This document shows, in pieces, positions 44,378 through 56,029 of a DNA stretch of 64,000 bases (position 1 is its first letter; the number at the start of each line of letters is the position of its first letter). Source of the stretch: Ligula intestinalis. Its lineage: Eukaryota; Platyhelminthes; Cestoda; Diphyllobothriidea; Diphyllobothriidae. The notes under the pieces were generated by a model. The model saw nothing but the letters and a program-made list of their open reading frames with translations, had not been told where the DNA came from and did not search any database. A program made the position numbers and the translations under genes. The DNA lies in the NCBI GenBank assembly GCA_036362985.1, contig JAYGXS010000005.1:23275024-23339023 (forward strand), read 5' to 3'.

Positions 44378-46467
44378 TTGGATCATAACAAATCTCTTTT
44401 GCATCAGGCCAATCACATTCTAGAGAAGATTGATTTTTATTGTTGGTGCATATTCATAAAACATGTACATATCATACAAAGGAAGACCAAAGAAACGTTG
44501 CGCCGCAAACTACTCAAATCAATTTGTACTAAGCCTACCGAGGAGATCTTCCGTTCAAACCCAGATGACTTGATCTTCAATCTTTCTGACATCCAACTCA
44601 ATAAGTTGCAAACAGAGGCCCTTTCATATGGACTTGATTTTTGTTTGCCGAACAATCGAATAAATCCCGTAGACGTTGAAGCTCAATTCGAAGATTTGTG
44701 CTCTCAAATGTCCGACCTTAAACCTAGATCCACTGATGATCAAGGATGGATGAAAGCAAAATTTGTGGACATTGCCTATCAGTACCGGAGAGCTCCAATA
44801 GCACAACATTCTCCTATAACCAAAGACCATACAATCGTTGTATCCGAGTTGAAACGCCACAAAGAAATAGTTATGTCTAAACCGGAATAAGGGCGTGGAG
44901 TAGTTATGCTCAATCGCAAGGACTATGCCAATAAAATGAAAGCCATCTTAAATAATTCTAGCAAATTTCGTCTAGAATCGAAAGACAAAGATGAAACAAA
45001 GGCATTTGAAGATGCAGCTCGGAAAAGTATCAAGGTTATGTTGGACAATAATTTGATTGATACCAAAACTGCTTCTTCGCTAAAAACCAGAGGTTCCCAC
45101 ATCTCACGGCTCTATGGAATACCGAAAACCCATAAAAGCGGTATTCTTTTAACACCTATTCTTTCAATGTCGAACTCACCGATTCATAAACTAGCGCATT
45201 GGCTAGTAAAGGAATTGGAGCCAATTAGCCAAAGATTTTCCAACTTCCTATTAAAAGAAAGTTTCCAGTTAATTTATGAGATCAGGCAGCTTAATATGTA
45301 TGACAAATGTATGATATCCCTGGGCGTTGAGCCCTTGTTTACGAACGTGCCGTTGGATGAAACCATAGACATTATTTGTGCTTATTCATCTGACACACGC
45401 CTGTCCCCGCAATTAGTACGGAACTTACTGCAACTGTGTACCAAGAATGTCCAATTTCTGTTTGATGGCCAATTCTATCGACAAATTGACGGAGTCAAAA
45501 TGGGAAGCCCGCTTGGACCAACCTTTGCGGACATATGCATGGGCCATCTGGAAGAAAAGTACTCGCAAAATTGAACCACACAACACTCTACAGACGATAT
45601 GTAGACAATGTTATCGCGATTGTGGAGAACATGAAAGAAGCTGAGGAATTATTGTCCACAATGAACAAGCTGCATCCAAAGATTAAATTTACTATGGAAC
45701 CAGAACGAGCTAACCAACCGTCTTTCCTCGATGTCCACTTGTCCAGACTGACAGATGGCTCCATTTCACGGAGGGTCAACCACAAGAATACCCGGAAAGG
45801 TCAGTATTTACATTATCTAAGTTTTGTTCCCATTCAATGGAAACGTAACTTGGTATGTAACCTTTTCCAAAGGACTAGAAAAATCTTTTCCGAGGATATT
45901 TTGGACGCAGAATTAGACTGTCTCAAAGATACTTTACTGCAGCGTGGATATCCACCTCAGTTTATAGACAAATATAACAAACCCTTGTGACCCAAAATGA
46001 ACGATCATTCAGCTCCTAAAAAGTCAGTATGTGTATCCTTGCCCTTCAAGAATGATAACATCTTAAACACTATTAAGAGGCGCCTACTCAAGGCTATAGA
46101 AAGAACCTTTTACGCCGCTGAACTTATATTCTGCTCTCTAACAAAGCTCTTGCCAATTCCTTGTGTTAAAGCTGCCTTACCTTTGCACGCCACCTCCAAC
46201 TACGTTTATGAATTCACATGCACTTGCGGATGCAAGTTCATAGGGCGAACGCAAAGGCAATTGGCAGCCAGAGCCAAGGAGCACCTTCCTAGTTGGTTAT
46301 TCAAGCAAGAAAACCGATCTCCTCGTTCCTCTATTACAGAACACTTGCTGGACACGGGTCATTCTGTAGACCCTATAACTTCATTCCGAGTTCTTGTTCG
46401 AGCACGAACATCTCGAATCTTGTGCTACCTGGAGGCAGCCTGTATAAGACGCTTTAAACCGGACTAA
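44378..46467 (+). pseudogene. PLE reverse transcriptase and GIY-YIG endonuclease, nearly full length
   Basis: From Met 44378 the N-terminal region (FNLSDIQLNKLQTEALSYGL, DVEAQFEDLCSQM) leads to KPE, then TAA at 44888, where reading continues in frame as GRGVVMLNRKDYANKM into the RT (44906-45574): RLYGIPKTHKSG, MISLGVEPLFTNVPLDE, FYRQIDGVKMGSPLGP. A frameshift near 45540 moves to the 45535-45990 frame, whose catalytic box is RRYVDNVIAI, so the second Asp of YVDD is Asn. A TGA at 45988 precedes the last part (45997-46467) with the GIY-YIG core CTCGCKFIGRTQRQL and the TEHLLDTGHSVDP block. The protein would copy RNA onto a nicked target. Two stops, one frameshift and one active-site change make it inactive. 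Confidence 0.85.
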
Positions 46468-46669
46468 TGCAAACAGTTGGAGCATGTGGTTAACATGGCC
46501 TTGCCTTGGTAATTACAGGCCACCAGATTTGCGCATTCCCCTGCCCCCCTTTATTCCCGCAAACCAATTTCCCTGTCCCCCCCACATCGTTTAACCTTCC
46601 TCCTTTACTAATTAGCCTTAGTGATTATGACCTATGACATTTCCATACAAACTTAATTTCGTAATTTAC

Positions 46670-46791
46670 TCGTTCATGAACTATTAACGCACTGAGTGGA
46701 TGCAACTGACGAGCACTCATGAAATTTTATGGATCCATTAAAATTTTGCATTACTATTTTCAATTTCTCACCGGGAAAACTATGCTTCAAT
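46670..46791 (+). repeat. PLE terminal direct repeat (pLTR), right
   Basis: Partner of 44026-44147. It starts about 200 bp after the end of the endonuclease frame and abuts a LINE RT relic at its right edge. Confidence 0.8.
46700..46751 (+). ncRNA. Hammerhead ribozyme-like fold in right pLTR
   Basis: Same fold as in the left repeat: ATGCAA (46700-46705) pairs with TTGCAT (46746-46751), core CTGACGA (46706-46712), GAAA (46721-46724), and helix III ATTTTA with TAAAAT. Helix II (GCACTCAT) is again minimal. The differences from the left copy fall outside the core and helix I. Confidence 0.6.
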
Positions 46792-47965
46792 TGTCGAGGC
46801 GTTCACAAAACACCGGCTCTAGCAAAACTTCTGGGGAAATATATTTTTAATGAAATCCTTGACTTTTGCTTAGAAAATAAGCTATTAAGCGCCTCACAGC
46901 ATGATTTTCTACCTGGATGATCATGCAAAACCTGTCACTTGGCTTTTCTTAACGTCAATACTTCACTTCGTAATGAGCAGCAATCAGTTATTGTAATCTA
47001 CTCTGACCTTAGCAAAGCTTTTGACAAGGTGCCGTAGACATCTGGTCTCCTCTTCTCGATTTCATTGCTTCCTACCTGTCTCACCGCAGCCAGGTCTTAG
47101 TGGGCAATAACTACTCGATGCCTCAGGCGATCACGAGTGGCGTTTTTCAAGGCACGGTTTTAGGTTTCCTCCTTTTCATTCCTTACATCAATGAAATTTT
47201 GGCAGTTCGAAATAACTAGGAAAATTTCATTTATGCTGATGACCTTAAGTGCATTTACTCATTTTCTGAGGGTACGGCCCTTAGGTGCGTTGATAAAGTC
47301 AACCGAGGCTTGCGCACCACTTCACGTTGGAGCGCCACATGGCAGATGGAGTTTTCTCCACCCAAATATGGTTTCATGTGTTTTGGTCCCGCAAAGCTTC
47401 CTGCTCCCATTATCTTCCAATATAGTCCACTGTTAGAACGATCTACGATAAAGGATGTGGGTCTTACTCATACGAATTAGCTTGCACTATCGCCTTATGC
47501 AGATCGAATTTCTGCCAAGGCCGCACAGATACGTCGGTTTATATCGCATAATATTTTCCTTCCGGAGGCAAAGTTTAAGCTACACCGTAAGTTTGTTCTC
47601 CCTATCCTTAAATACTGCTGTCCACATTTTGGTCTTATGAACGCGACAGACCGTAGTAAGATTGAAAAGTTTCAGCGAGTTTTCATTCGTAGAATATTTT
47701 CTCTTTCTGGGTCCAGTATTTCTTATACAGACAGATGTCAGTTAGCAAACATAAAATTTATTTGGGGAAGAAGACTCAGAGCTGGTTTATGCTTTCTGTT
47801 TCGCGTTAACAATAGTTCTAATCTCCCACAAATTAACGCTCTTATTCTGGTAAACCGACCTTGCACCACTCGCAAATCCTCCATGAAAATTTCACCACCC
47901 TGTGGGATACGATGTGGACCGGCATGATAATAGGCGATTGAACGTATTCAGTATCAGTATATTAG
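46792..47965 (+). pseudogene. LINE RT relic with AGTATC-type 3' end
   Basis: Readable in shifting frames: LAKLLGKYIFNEILDFCLEN and LSASQHDFLPG (RT motif 1 region), VIVIYSDLSKAFDKVP (motif A), TSGVFQGTVLG, then YADDLKCIYSFSEG (catalytic YADD, near 47235), a thumb region, and NATDRSKIEKFQRVFIRRIF (47637-47927). Several frameshifts and stops. The 3' end shows TTCAGTATCAGTATATTAGG near 47948. It resembles jockey/CR1-type elements and differs from the RTE copy at 10-13 kb. Confidence 0.75.
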
Positions 47966-48169
47966 GGGAAAAGATAGGAAAATGCCTTTGTACTCCCTGT
48001 TGGTAATAGGATGATAGTAAATAAGTTGATACAAAGAAAAATTTAAAATGTACGACAGTTACGTGTTCCGGGAAAACAACCTTCACAAAATATGCCATAA
48101 AAATATATGGCTACTTGCAAATCGCGAGTATTATAACTTGATGCATTGCATATGATCACTGCATGTGAT

Positions 48170-49830
48170 TCATTGTAAAGTGATTCATTGTAATAATAAT
48201 AATATGTTTATTATGCCAGTTTACAGGCAATTGTAAAGAGTTGGTAATGCACCTCTTGGGCGCCTTCCAACACCTCGAAGACCGGAAAAAACCTAAAACA
48301 AACTCCTTATGTTGCAGCCAGTATTGGTTTTGTTTCAGGTTTTTTTGTTTCGTCAATACTGGGCGAGATTAGGAGTTTGTTTCAAGTGAAAAAAACCTGC
48401 CTTCAAAGGTATGATACAAACGGAGTAAATGTACAGTTGTAAGCTGATTTGACCCATCAGCAGGAGAACTGTTTCATATCGTTTAAAAACATTAGTTCCA
48501 GACGGAGAGGGTTGGCACAAGAACACAGTGTTCTCAGTCTTTCTTCAATGGTTGTCGGCAAAAGTTGCGAGCTATCGGCTGAAGGGTTAGCAGACTGCGG
48601 GTTGCTGCTTCAGCCGCATTATCTTCAGCAGTGAAGCCTGGCGGGGTTCAAAGTCCACGAACGCCATCAGAGTGAAAGAGAGATTCCACCGAGTCAGCAC
48701 CCAAAATTCGTGAAAGTTGTCCTGAATGTAGAAAACTAGTTACAGCTCTCTTAAACATAGGGTAGTTTTGCTGGGTTTTAATACTTTTGGGCAGCTTATT
48801 CCAGATTGATATGGCATTTACTGAAAAGAATTGCCGGTACTTAACTGTGCGTGCCATAGGAAGAAATAAAAATACGTCTCGATGACTGGCGCGTCGAGAG
48901 TGCTCAAGCTGCCTTATTGTACTAAGAGGATTAAAGGTTTGACCATTCAAAAGTTTAAACAGTAAAAATAGACCCTTCTGCAATCGACGAAGCCATAGGG
49001 GATCCAGCTTTATAAGTTCGCACCTTTGTTGGTAGGTTAAGTTACGGTGTTCTGTAGTGAAAACTCTTCTAGTGAAGAAGTGCTGCACCGATTCTATTTT
49101 CTTCCGTTCACTAGTGCGCAGAAGACTGAACAGAGGCGAGCAGTATTCAAGACTAGGTCTCACGTACATATTATAAAGGCTAGTTCTAACATTGATAGTC
49201 TTAAAATTTCTAAGGATAAATCCGGTTGTTCGGCGTGCTTTCGAGACTATCAGGGCACAGTGCTCTGACAAATTGAGACTATTAGAGTAGGATATGCCCA
49301 AATCCTTGATAACAGCTGGAACATTTAGTTCGTGGCCGTCAATGCTTAATTCCGGTTGATGATCGTCGCCAACAACCATAACGGAACATTTGTGCCATGA
49401 AAGGGTGAGGCGCCATGTGCAACACCACTGGGCGAAGGCCTGAAGATCCTTTTTTATCAGCTTGAGCACGAAGTTGCGATCGGCCGGTTTATATCGATAA
49501 GCGACTTTTAAATCATCAGCGTACATGAAGGGTCTGCCATACTGAAAACAATCTGAAACGTCGTTGACAAACAGGCAAAATAGGAGCGGACCCAGTACAC
49601 TACCCTGTATAACTCCACTCCTCACATGCGTGGGGTTGGAGATAACATTGGAAATTTTTACTCGTTGTGTGCGAGCATCCAAATAGGAAGATATGAAGTT
49701 CAGAGGCTTGCTACCTATGCCGAAGGAGGCCAGTTTCAGAAGGAGGAGGTTATGATCGACCCGATCAAAGGCCTTAGTAAAATCAAAATAGACGCTATAA
49801 GTGGCAAAACCACTGTCTCTAGATTGCAGC
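48170..49830 (-). mobile_element. 5'-truncated LINE (CR1/jockey-like) with ATT-repeat tail
   Basis: RT coding sequence with a 3' UTR that ends in ATTATTATTATTAC on the minus strand near 48190-48205. Just beyond, GTGATTCATTGTA occurs twice in tandem (48167-48179 and 48180-48192), possibly part of a target duplication. The 5' end is cut within the RT and abuts a different LINE at about 49825. Confidence 0.75.
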
Positions 49831-49910
49831 ACATAATCTGATGAAGGAGTTTTTACCTTCATTGGTTTGCGCTTGATACGTGTCCAGTCTACTCTTAAAT
49901 GCATTGACAC
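48648..49910 (-). CDS. LINE reverse transcriptase, open but 5'-truncated
   Basis: A 420-codon open frame, the longest intact RT stretch of its family here. From about residue 31 it matches the family: motif A YFDFTKAFDRVD (41-52), GVIQGSVLGP (99-108), the catalytic YADD (130-133), KCSVMVVGDDHQ, and a C-terminal region RPSLEYCSPLF, KKIESVQHFFTRRV, FSVNAISIWNKLP. The first 30 residues come from the neighbouring LINE's 3' sequence, so the Met at 49910 is not native. The endonuclease and finger domains are missing. With its catalytic residues intact this is the best-preserved RT piece of the CR1-like group, but it is not a complete gene. Confidence 0.75.
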   Translation of the reverse strand: MSMHLRVDWTRIKRKPMKVKTPSSDYVLQSRDSGFATYSVYFDFTKAFDRVDHNLLLLKLASFGIGSKPLNFISSYLDARTQRVKISNVISNPTHVRSGVIQGSVLGPLLFCLFVNDVSDCFQYGRPFMYADDLKVAYRYKPADRNFVLKLIKKDLQAFAQWCCTWRLTLSWHKCSVMVVGDDHQPELSIDGHELNVPAVIKDLGISYSNSLNLSEHCALIVSKARRTTGFILRNFKTINVRTSLYNMYVRPSLEYCSPLFSLLRTSERKKIESVQHFFTRRVFTTEHRNLTYQQRCELIKLDPLWLRRLQKGLFLLFKLLNGQTFNPLSTIRQLEHSRRASHRDVFLFLPMARTVKYRQFFSVNAISIWNKLPKSIKTQQNYPMFKRAVTSFLHSGQLSRILGADSVESLFHSDGVRGL

Positions 49911-50400
49911 AAGTGGATAGGACTAGCTCTTCTGGAAGAGCGTGCCACGCTGAAACTACTCTGTTGGAAAAGAAAAATTTTCTTCCGTCGATCCTTGCTT
50001 TGCCTGGGCGTTGTTTAAGGGAATGCCCGCGCAAAGTTGGCATGTTAGCCTGGACAAAGAAATCACCAGGAACGAAACAACAATGCAGGTTATTCATGAT
50101 ACGGAAGGTTAATATGAGGTTCCCTCTGATTTGTCTATAGAAAAGGGGAAATAGGTCGAGAATGGACAGTCTGCTTTCATAGGGCAAGGCTCCTAGACCT
50201 TTGCCATCTTTGTCGCTCGCATCTGGACCTTCTCTAAGACAGTACAATCTTTGACAGTCCATGGTTTCCATGCCTGTATAGCGAGCTCCAGGTGCGGCCG
50301 AATGAAGCTGCCAAAGATTTTGGGAAAGCTGTCTTTTTCAAACCCCATAAAGGCTCGTCTAATCAGCTGTAACATAGATCTGGCCGACTTCGCCGCCTTT
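49819..50400 (-). pseudogene. LINE C-terminal relic (second family)
   Basis: The 50375-50193 frame gives RRAFMGFEKDSFPKIFGSFI, RPHLELAIQAW and LEKVQMRATKM; the 50271-49819 frame gives YESRLSILDLFPLFYRQIRG, NLILTFRIMN, and FFFSNRVVSAWHALPEELV. This is the end of a jockey/CR1-like RT protein, with a frameshift near 50220 and no RT core. The similar but plus-oriented relic at 51.0-51.9 kb carries the same motifs. Confidence 0.7.
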
Positions 50401-50985
50401 ATAAGCTAGTGGATATGATAAGGCATGAAAGACCAGATTATTATGAATGATTTAATAAGGTTAGAGGGAATAAAATATGAGTACTGGGTAAGGGACTCCC
50501 AGACAAGTGTAGGCAAGCCATGAATGGGCCGGAGTCCAGAGGCGCAGTCCGGCAAGTAGATCACCAGGTCCGGACAACTACAACCGAACAGTAGGTCGCT
50601 GGTTAAGGGAGTGACTGAGCGTGAAAAACTCCTCCGCATTTTGTGCACTGGCCTCACCTTGAGAAGTGATTGGCTGTGAGGCCAGACAAGTCTCGACCTT
50701 GACACGTCCGGCGCGCACGCGCTGGCGCGCATGAAAGCCAGACATGCAGGACATGCATTCGTTAGAGTACAAGGTCGCTACAATCCCTTAGCTCCACATC
50801 TAACCGTTCTCGTTTCTCTACCCCCAAATATGCTTTTACTTGGAGCAATCTTCAACTCAAAGATCGCAGTTGCTATGTTTTATCTTACGCACACCCCTTC
50901 GATAAATTTCCTTTGTAAATATTGAGACAACGAACCGACCACAAAGTGTTCGGTTTTCTCGCCAGTTTCGACGATTTCTTCACTA
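50401..50985. other. No gene recognised
   Basis: Short open frames on both strands without recognisable domains. Nothing assignable. Confidence 0.35.
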
Positions 50986-50989
50986 TCAC

Positions 50990-51910
50990 CATCATTATTT
51001 ACTGTAACGTGGTCCTTTTTCTTCCGTCAAATGTTAACGTGATGGATAATTCTTCGTTTCGTTCTGGGTCCTTTACTCATCATCCTCTATGTTAATGACA
51101 GCCTTCAAGAACTGGACTGCGGTAAAAGTATGGTTGCCGATGAGGTTAAGCTCTGGTAGGTCATTAAGCGTCAGAGCGACCGAGAAGCTCTGCAAAGTAA
51201 CCTTTGCAAATTGCAGATGTGGTCTGAGAGGTGGCTCCTAGATTTCAATGGGCAAAAGTGCGCAGTTCTCCACCTGCGCCAATAAACTAGCCATACCTCA
51301 CAGCATAAGGACGTATTACCCAAATAACACTTAAATTTCCGTGGAATCTTCACAGAAAGAACTCGGCATTTGGATACAGAGCAATCGTTACACTTTGCCA
51401 AGACTGCAAACAAAGCCACGGAAGTGCTGCCCACAATCAAATGGACATTTTTAGCTTTCGACAAAGATCTCTTTGGCAAAGTGTACGGTACCTTCGTTCG
51501 GGCACACCTAGGCGTGGCGGCCATGGCCTGCAAAAGACACATGTCTCGAGAAAGTGCAGCATCGGGCAAAAGATAACTAGAAAGAGGTCTTAAAAACTAC
51601 TCTTAAATAGACAGACTCGCATGCCTAAATAAATTCCCTCTGTATCACAGGCAACAAAGAGGGGATTTTACCCTCGTTTACAAGATAATACAAGGTCTTG
51701 AGAAAGGACTGCACTTTGAGGACATGTTTCAGAGGCACCTCTCGTCTCATCTCAGTGGACACACAATGAAGCTGCCTATGAAGATGTCCAAGCTCATTCG
51801 CCGGTCTGAATGCTTCACGCAACGGGCCATGCAACAATTGAATAACCTCCCGCAGTCAGTCGTGGAGGCCACTTCCCTACAGCTGTACAAACAACGCTTA
51901 CAAAACTAAT
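50990..51910 (+). pseudogene. LINE RT relic (same type as 49.8-50.4 kb)
   Basis: Pieces in order: VLGPLLIILYVNDSLQELDC, then VADEVKLW where the family has FADDVKLW, SNLCKLQMWSERWLLDFNGQ, the 51370-51576 frame with LPTIKWTFLAFDKDLFGKVY and GTFVRAHLGVAAMA, and the 51724-51909 frame ending QQLNNLPQSVVEATSLQLYK. Many stops and shifts; loss of the second catalytic Asp. Cut at both ends. Confidence 0.7.
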
Positions 51911-52294
51911 GCTACTCACTGTTTGCCAATACCATTACAGTAGTGGCAAATTTTTACGTGTGCGTGCACATATGTATATGACTCACTGGCATGCAATCAA
52001 TAGAGTTTTCAAGGGCATTGCCTGTTATCATCATAAAATAAACTGAAACTAAAACTGAACCTTTTCTGACGTACTCATTTTTGAGCGCGTTTCTTTGACG
52101 AAATATTTTTCTCGAGATGTCCTAGGGATACGGCAGGTGTTGACTCGCAGTTATGTTGCCTGATGACTTCCGTTGTGACCCCCGTTAGAAGACCTAATAG
52201 GAGTACATCATTCCCTTTATTTTAAACCAAGTTACCATCCATCCACGCACACAATAAAATAGTTCACACATAGAGTACGGTATACAATTAGTGC

Positions 52295-53435
52295 AGCATG
52301 CCGACATATTCGAAAGATTGATACTCGCTCGTTAATCAGCACTAAGTAAGGTTGTAATAGACTGTCCTGTAGTCTATTCTAAGTTCATTTCAGTCCCGAT
52401 AGGATGCTGGCTTTTTAATGGGTTTTCTCTTACCACCCACTGCAAAAAGTGGCTACTCATGTAGTATGCATCTTTAGCATTGACTTTGGCCCTTTTTGTA
52501 AATTGAACTATATTTTACCGAAAACATAAACGAAACAATTATTTCTTATACTCGTTCGGTAGCAAATTACGCCTTCTTTAAATTTTATAATTAAAGAACC
52601 GGGTTTCCGGCCAATATCCAGGCATAGATTATTTCCACAGGACAGAAACTTCCTGCCTCCTTTCCTGTTATCAAATGTCTGAATGTAGTAGATAATCTTG
52701 GACAATGATAAGCTTTTATGGCATCGTATTCGTTAAACATCTAGTATGGAAACGAAAGTTTGGCTTATGGTAATTTTTAATCAGTGTTTCTCATCCTCAG
52801 TGAAATAACAAATACATATGCGAAAGATTAATACACTGATGTAGGTTGTAATACTGATTATCGTGTAGCCTATTCTGAAGTCTTTTCAGTCACGATAGGA
52901 TGTCGGCTTCTTAACGAGCTTCCTTCTGATCGCTAACAATAAGTATGTTCTGTAAAAAGTCGCTACTTAAGAAGTATGCCTTTTTATCATTGATTTTGAC
53001 TGCCTTTATAAATTCAAGAAAAATTTTATGGAAAAACATGCACCAAAGAATTCATTTCGGCAGTTGGGAAATTTTTTTAAAATCGAAAAATACCCTTTCT
53101 TTAAGTGTAAAACTTAAAGATATCATTTGTTTACCAAATACCTAAAAGAAATAATTTCTTCGTTTATGTTTTTCATAGATATATTTGATGTTGTAAATGC
53201 AGTGAAAATCAATTATAGAATGCATACTAGTTAAGTAGTCACTATTTACAGTACATATGTTTTGTCAGCGGTCAGAAAGAAGCTAATTAACAAGCCGGGA
53301 TCCCATCGTGACTGAAATTACTTTAGAATAGACTACACGATAATCAATATTGGAAACTTTCTCAATGCGGATTAGCGAGAGAGAATCAATCTTTCGCATA
53401 TGTCTGCATGCTACACTAATTCTAGGCTGAAGTGC
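52295..53435. repeat. Fold-back element, copy B (two forward arms, one reverse)
   Basis: Forward arms at about 52295-52600 and 52800-53070 (CATATGCGAAAGATTAATAC, GGTTGTAATACTGATTATCG, GATAGGATGTCGGCTTCTTA, TTGACTGCCTTTATAAATTC) and a reverse arm at about 53165-53435 (GAAAATCAATTATA, TCAGCGGTCAGAAAGAAGCT, GACTACACGATAATCAATAT, CAATCTTTCGCATATG). All match the arms at 2300-3290. No transposase. The extra forward arm implies partial duplication or nesting of two copies. Confidence 0.7.
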
Positions 53436-54525
53436 ATATGCGAGCCTCCACAATCCCAGATATAAGCCTCTTAAGGTCTCCTAGGTAACTTTTTAATCCC
53501 AACTAGGGCACGCAGATTGGTAACTGAGGTGAACCGAAAACTGTGCCTGAGATCGGCATGGCAGGCAGGAGATAGTGTGAAGTTTTATCATTTTTATGAT
53601 TTGCCGATTAGACAAACTATACCAGAACGATGGAAATCGTAGTCAGGAAGGCATCTAACTAACGCTGATGAGCGGATCGTTTTGGGAGCCCTGAAAATCC
53701 CTAAAGGAGCCGGCAGGGCACAGTGAATCTCGGACTGATATAAGTTTAAACCAACTGTCAAACATACAGAGGGTAGATTCGAAATTCCCGCCGGCGGGAT
53801 TTTAACATTATCCATACACCAGCAATGTACTGCTGCAAAAACGGTAAGCATAAAATTGACGAGACAAAAAGAGTTGAAACAAGCAAGTAGGCCGAGTCTA
53901 ACAGCCGTTTTTAAAAATAACTTACAAGCAAAATAAGAACAGCGATGACAAAGTCACTATGAATTCAGAGATCACAAAGTAAAGATGAAAAGCACAGGGG
54001 GAGGGGGGTGGGGGAGTGAAAAGCACAAATGCAGCAAATAGCAGGGAAAGTTTTAATACACAGGCCATATGAATGATTTTTCAAATGACCGAATAGGTTA
54101 GGCGAAAGTTAAGAATGACGTTGATTGGGCAAGCATCACATGGTAAAAAAAAGAATAAATTTTGCGAAGGCCGCGCCGAAAACTAGAGAAGGACCATTCG
54201 GGGCATAGCACGCCAAACATATCCGGCCAACAGCATCATAATGAACTGAAAGGAAAGAGAGAGAACAGACGTGGTGAGCAAGAAGTTTCAAGAGGTTTTT
54301 TTAAGCACGCCAAGGGAGCAGTACATAAAAAGTAGGCAGCCGGTAAAGGACAAAAGGAATGAGAGGGCTCGGATGAGCGTAAGGTTCAGAACGCAGAACC
54401 TTCAATAGGCATTCTAGTGTTGTTCTCTCTTACACAATCAAGTCACGAATTCCAGGCTCACCAAAGGCAGGGGAGAATAGCTCATCGGCTAGATCGAACA
54501 TTTTCATACCTCTGTATTACCAGCA
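53436..54525. other. No gene recognised
   Basis: A minus-strand frame at 53851-53594 begins MLTVFAAVHCWCMDNV, mildly signal-like, but follows a sequence resembling a splice acceptor and shows no domain. A short G-rich stretch lies at 53997-54017. Confidence 0.35.
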
Positions 54526-54529
54526 AACG

Positions 54530-54665
54530 TTAAGGAGTGGCAGTTGTCGGCTGCACATACCCAACTTCAGTATAGCCACAGAAACTGCCGCTACACTCGA
54601 GTTTCGAATCCGCGACCAGTGAGCTAGAGACGAACATCCTATTCACTGAGCCAACGGGTACACGT
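54530..54665 (-). repeat. tRNA-derived SINE, family 2, copy 3
   Basis: On the minus strand: ACCCGTTGGCTCAGTGAATAG (A-box region), GATTCGAAACTCGAGTGTAG (B box), AGTTTCTGTGGC, TGAAGTTGGGTATGTGCAGC. Collinear with 36600-36735. Confidence 0.65.
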
Positions 54666-56025
54666 TTTTGCCGGTTATCGATCGGGATATAGATTTGTAC
54701 ATAGGTGTAAACCTATGTACCTATTTTCATACCTGCTTCAACAACCTACGTCCCTGCCGGACAAATGCGGCGCCAGTATGTCCTGCGCATTCAATAGATT
54801 TAATGCAGGCTCATTGAAGTATGAAAAGACGCAGTTACTTCTCTTATTGTCGTAGATAGTCACGGGAGAGAGTGAGAGAGCAGTGTCATTGATGGCATTG
54901 CATTTGCGAAATTGAATTCAAGCGTTCTCAGATAAAAAAAGTGACTTTGGAAAACAATTGTTCTCGTTCACACATGCTCAGGCCTATACATTGACATGGA
55001 TAGTAAAGTATTCAATTATGTACAGGGGTTATATGGCTCGTAGACATTGTCAGAGCCCACGCGGTCAAACTGTCTTGTGACTGTTTCGGTAACGCCCCAG
55101 TCTCAGTCAGAAAAATGAAAGTCTCAGCTTAAAGGACACACCTATAGCTTCCATAAAAGCGCTGACCAGTGGTCTGAGACTTGCACCGTAAGCCCGCAGA
55201 CGGCAGCTATGCCAGGGACATGCAGTAGCAGCTGACTGCATTACTAACGCAGTCGCGGAATTTCATGCGTGCATTGCTCGATAGTAAAACAGAAAAAAGT
55301 GGCACCGCCGACCTCCCGCGCCACGCACGCACGCACGCACGCAAGAGGTCACGTGATTGCAGTTTTCAGCCTGCCTCTGGGACAGTTAATCGCAGGTGGC
55401 CAAGCAACCGACCAGTGACTCAGTCTGGTAGGGCGTGTTTACCCATTCACGCCCCCACATTAGGCTAGTGCGCACACAGGCTTGCTACGCGTCGGAGCTT
55501 CAGACCACCACTACCACCGCTACTGGGTTTTTGTCCAGAATGCAGCACAATTCACACTGGTCTTTCCCCTCTCTGTCTCCGCCTATATACGGAACTAGCA
55601 GTGATACCTGTGGTGCTCTAAACACGCCTACGACTTAGACTCCTACGAGAAAATGACACAGAGCCTAGTTGCAATTAAGAAAACTGGACAAAGTTGGTGT
55701 AATGGAGCTGCAGCCAGATGCAATGAAAAAGGAAACTTTTCTGGTCAGGTTGTCATATAAATCAATTATGTAAAAAGGCTACTACTAGGATCTCAGCTTT
55801 TCGATGACAAAGGGACAAATGACGAAATAATAGGAGCCCCTCAGGTTGGATGCTAAATCAGAGCTAATGTGTCACAGAAAACCAGACGATAACGAATAAA
55901 TGAAAACGTTCGCGTTCCAGGAATTTGCATAAATGAGGAAGAAGGCTCGTCGAGCACCGGAGCAATTTGTTTATTGAACCCAAATGAACCCCAATAAATA
56001 ATCCGGGGTAGTGTATCGCATCCCA
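54666..56025. other. No gene recognised; short ACGC microsatellite
   Basis: An (ACGC)n run lies at about 55322-55342, and short frames around it are composition-driven. The rest has no feature I can assign. Confidence 0.4.
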
Positions 56026-56029
56026 GGCT

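Noticed and set aside
48648..49910. Complete functional LINE gene
   Set aside because: The frame is open but starts inside the RT, lacks the endonuclease, and its first 30 residues come from an adjacent element.
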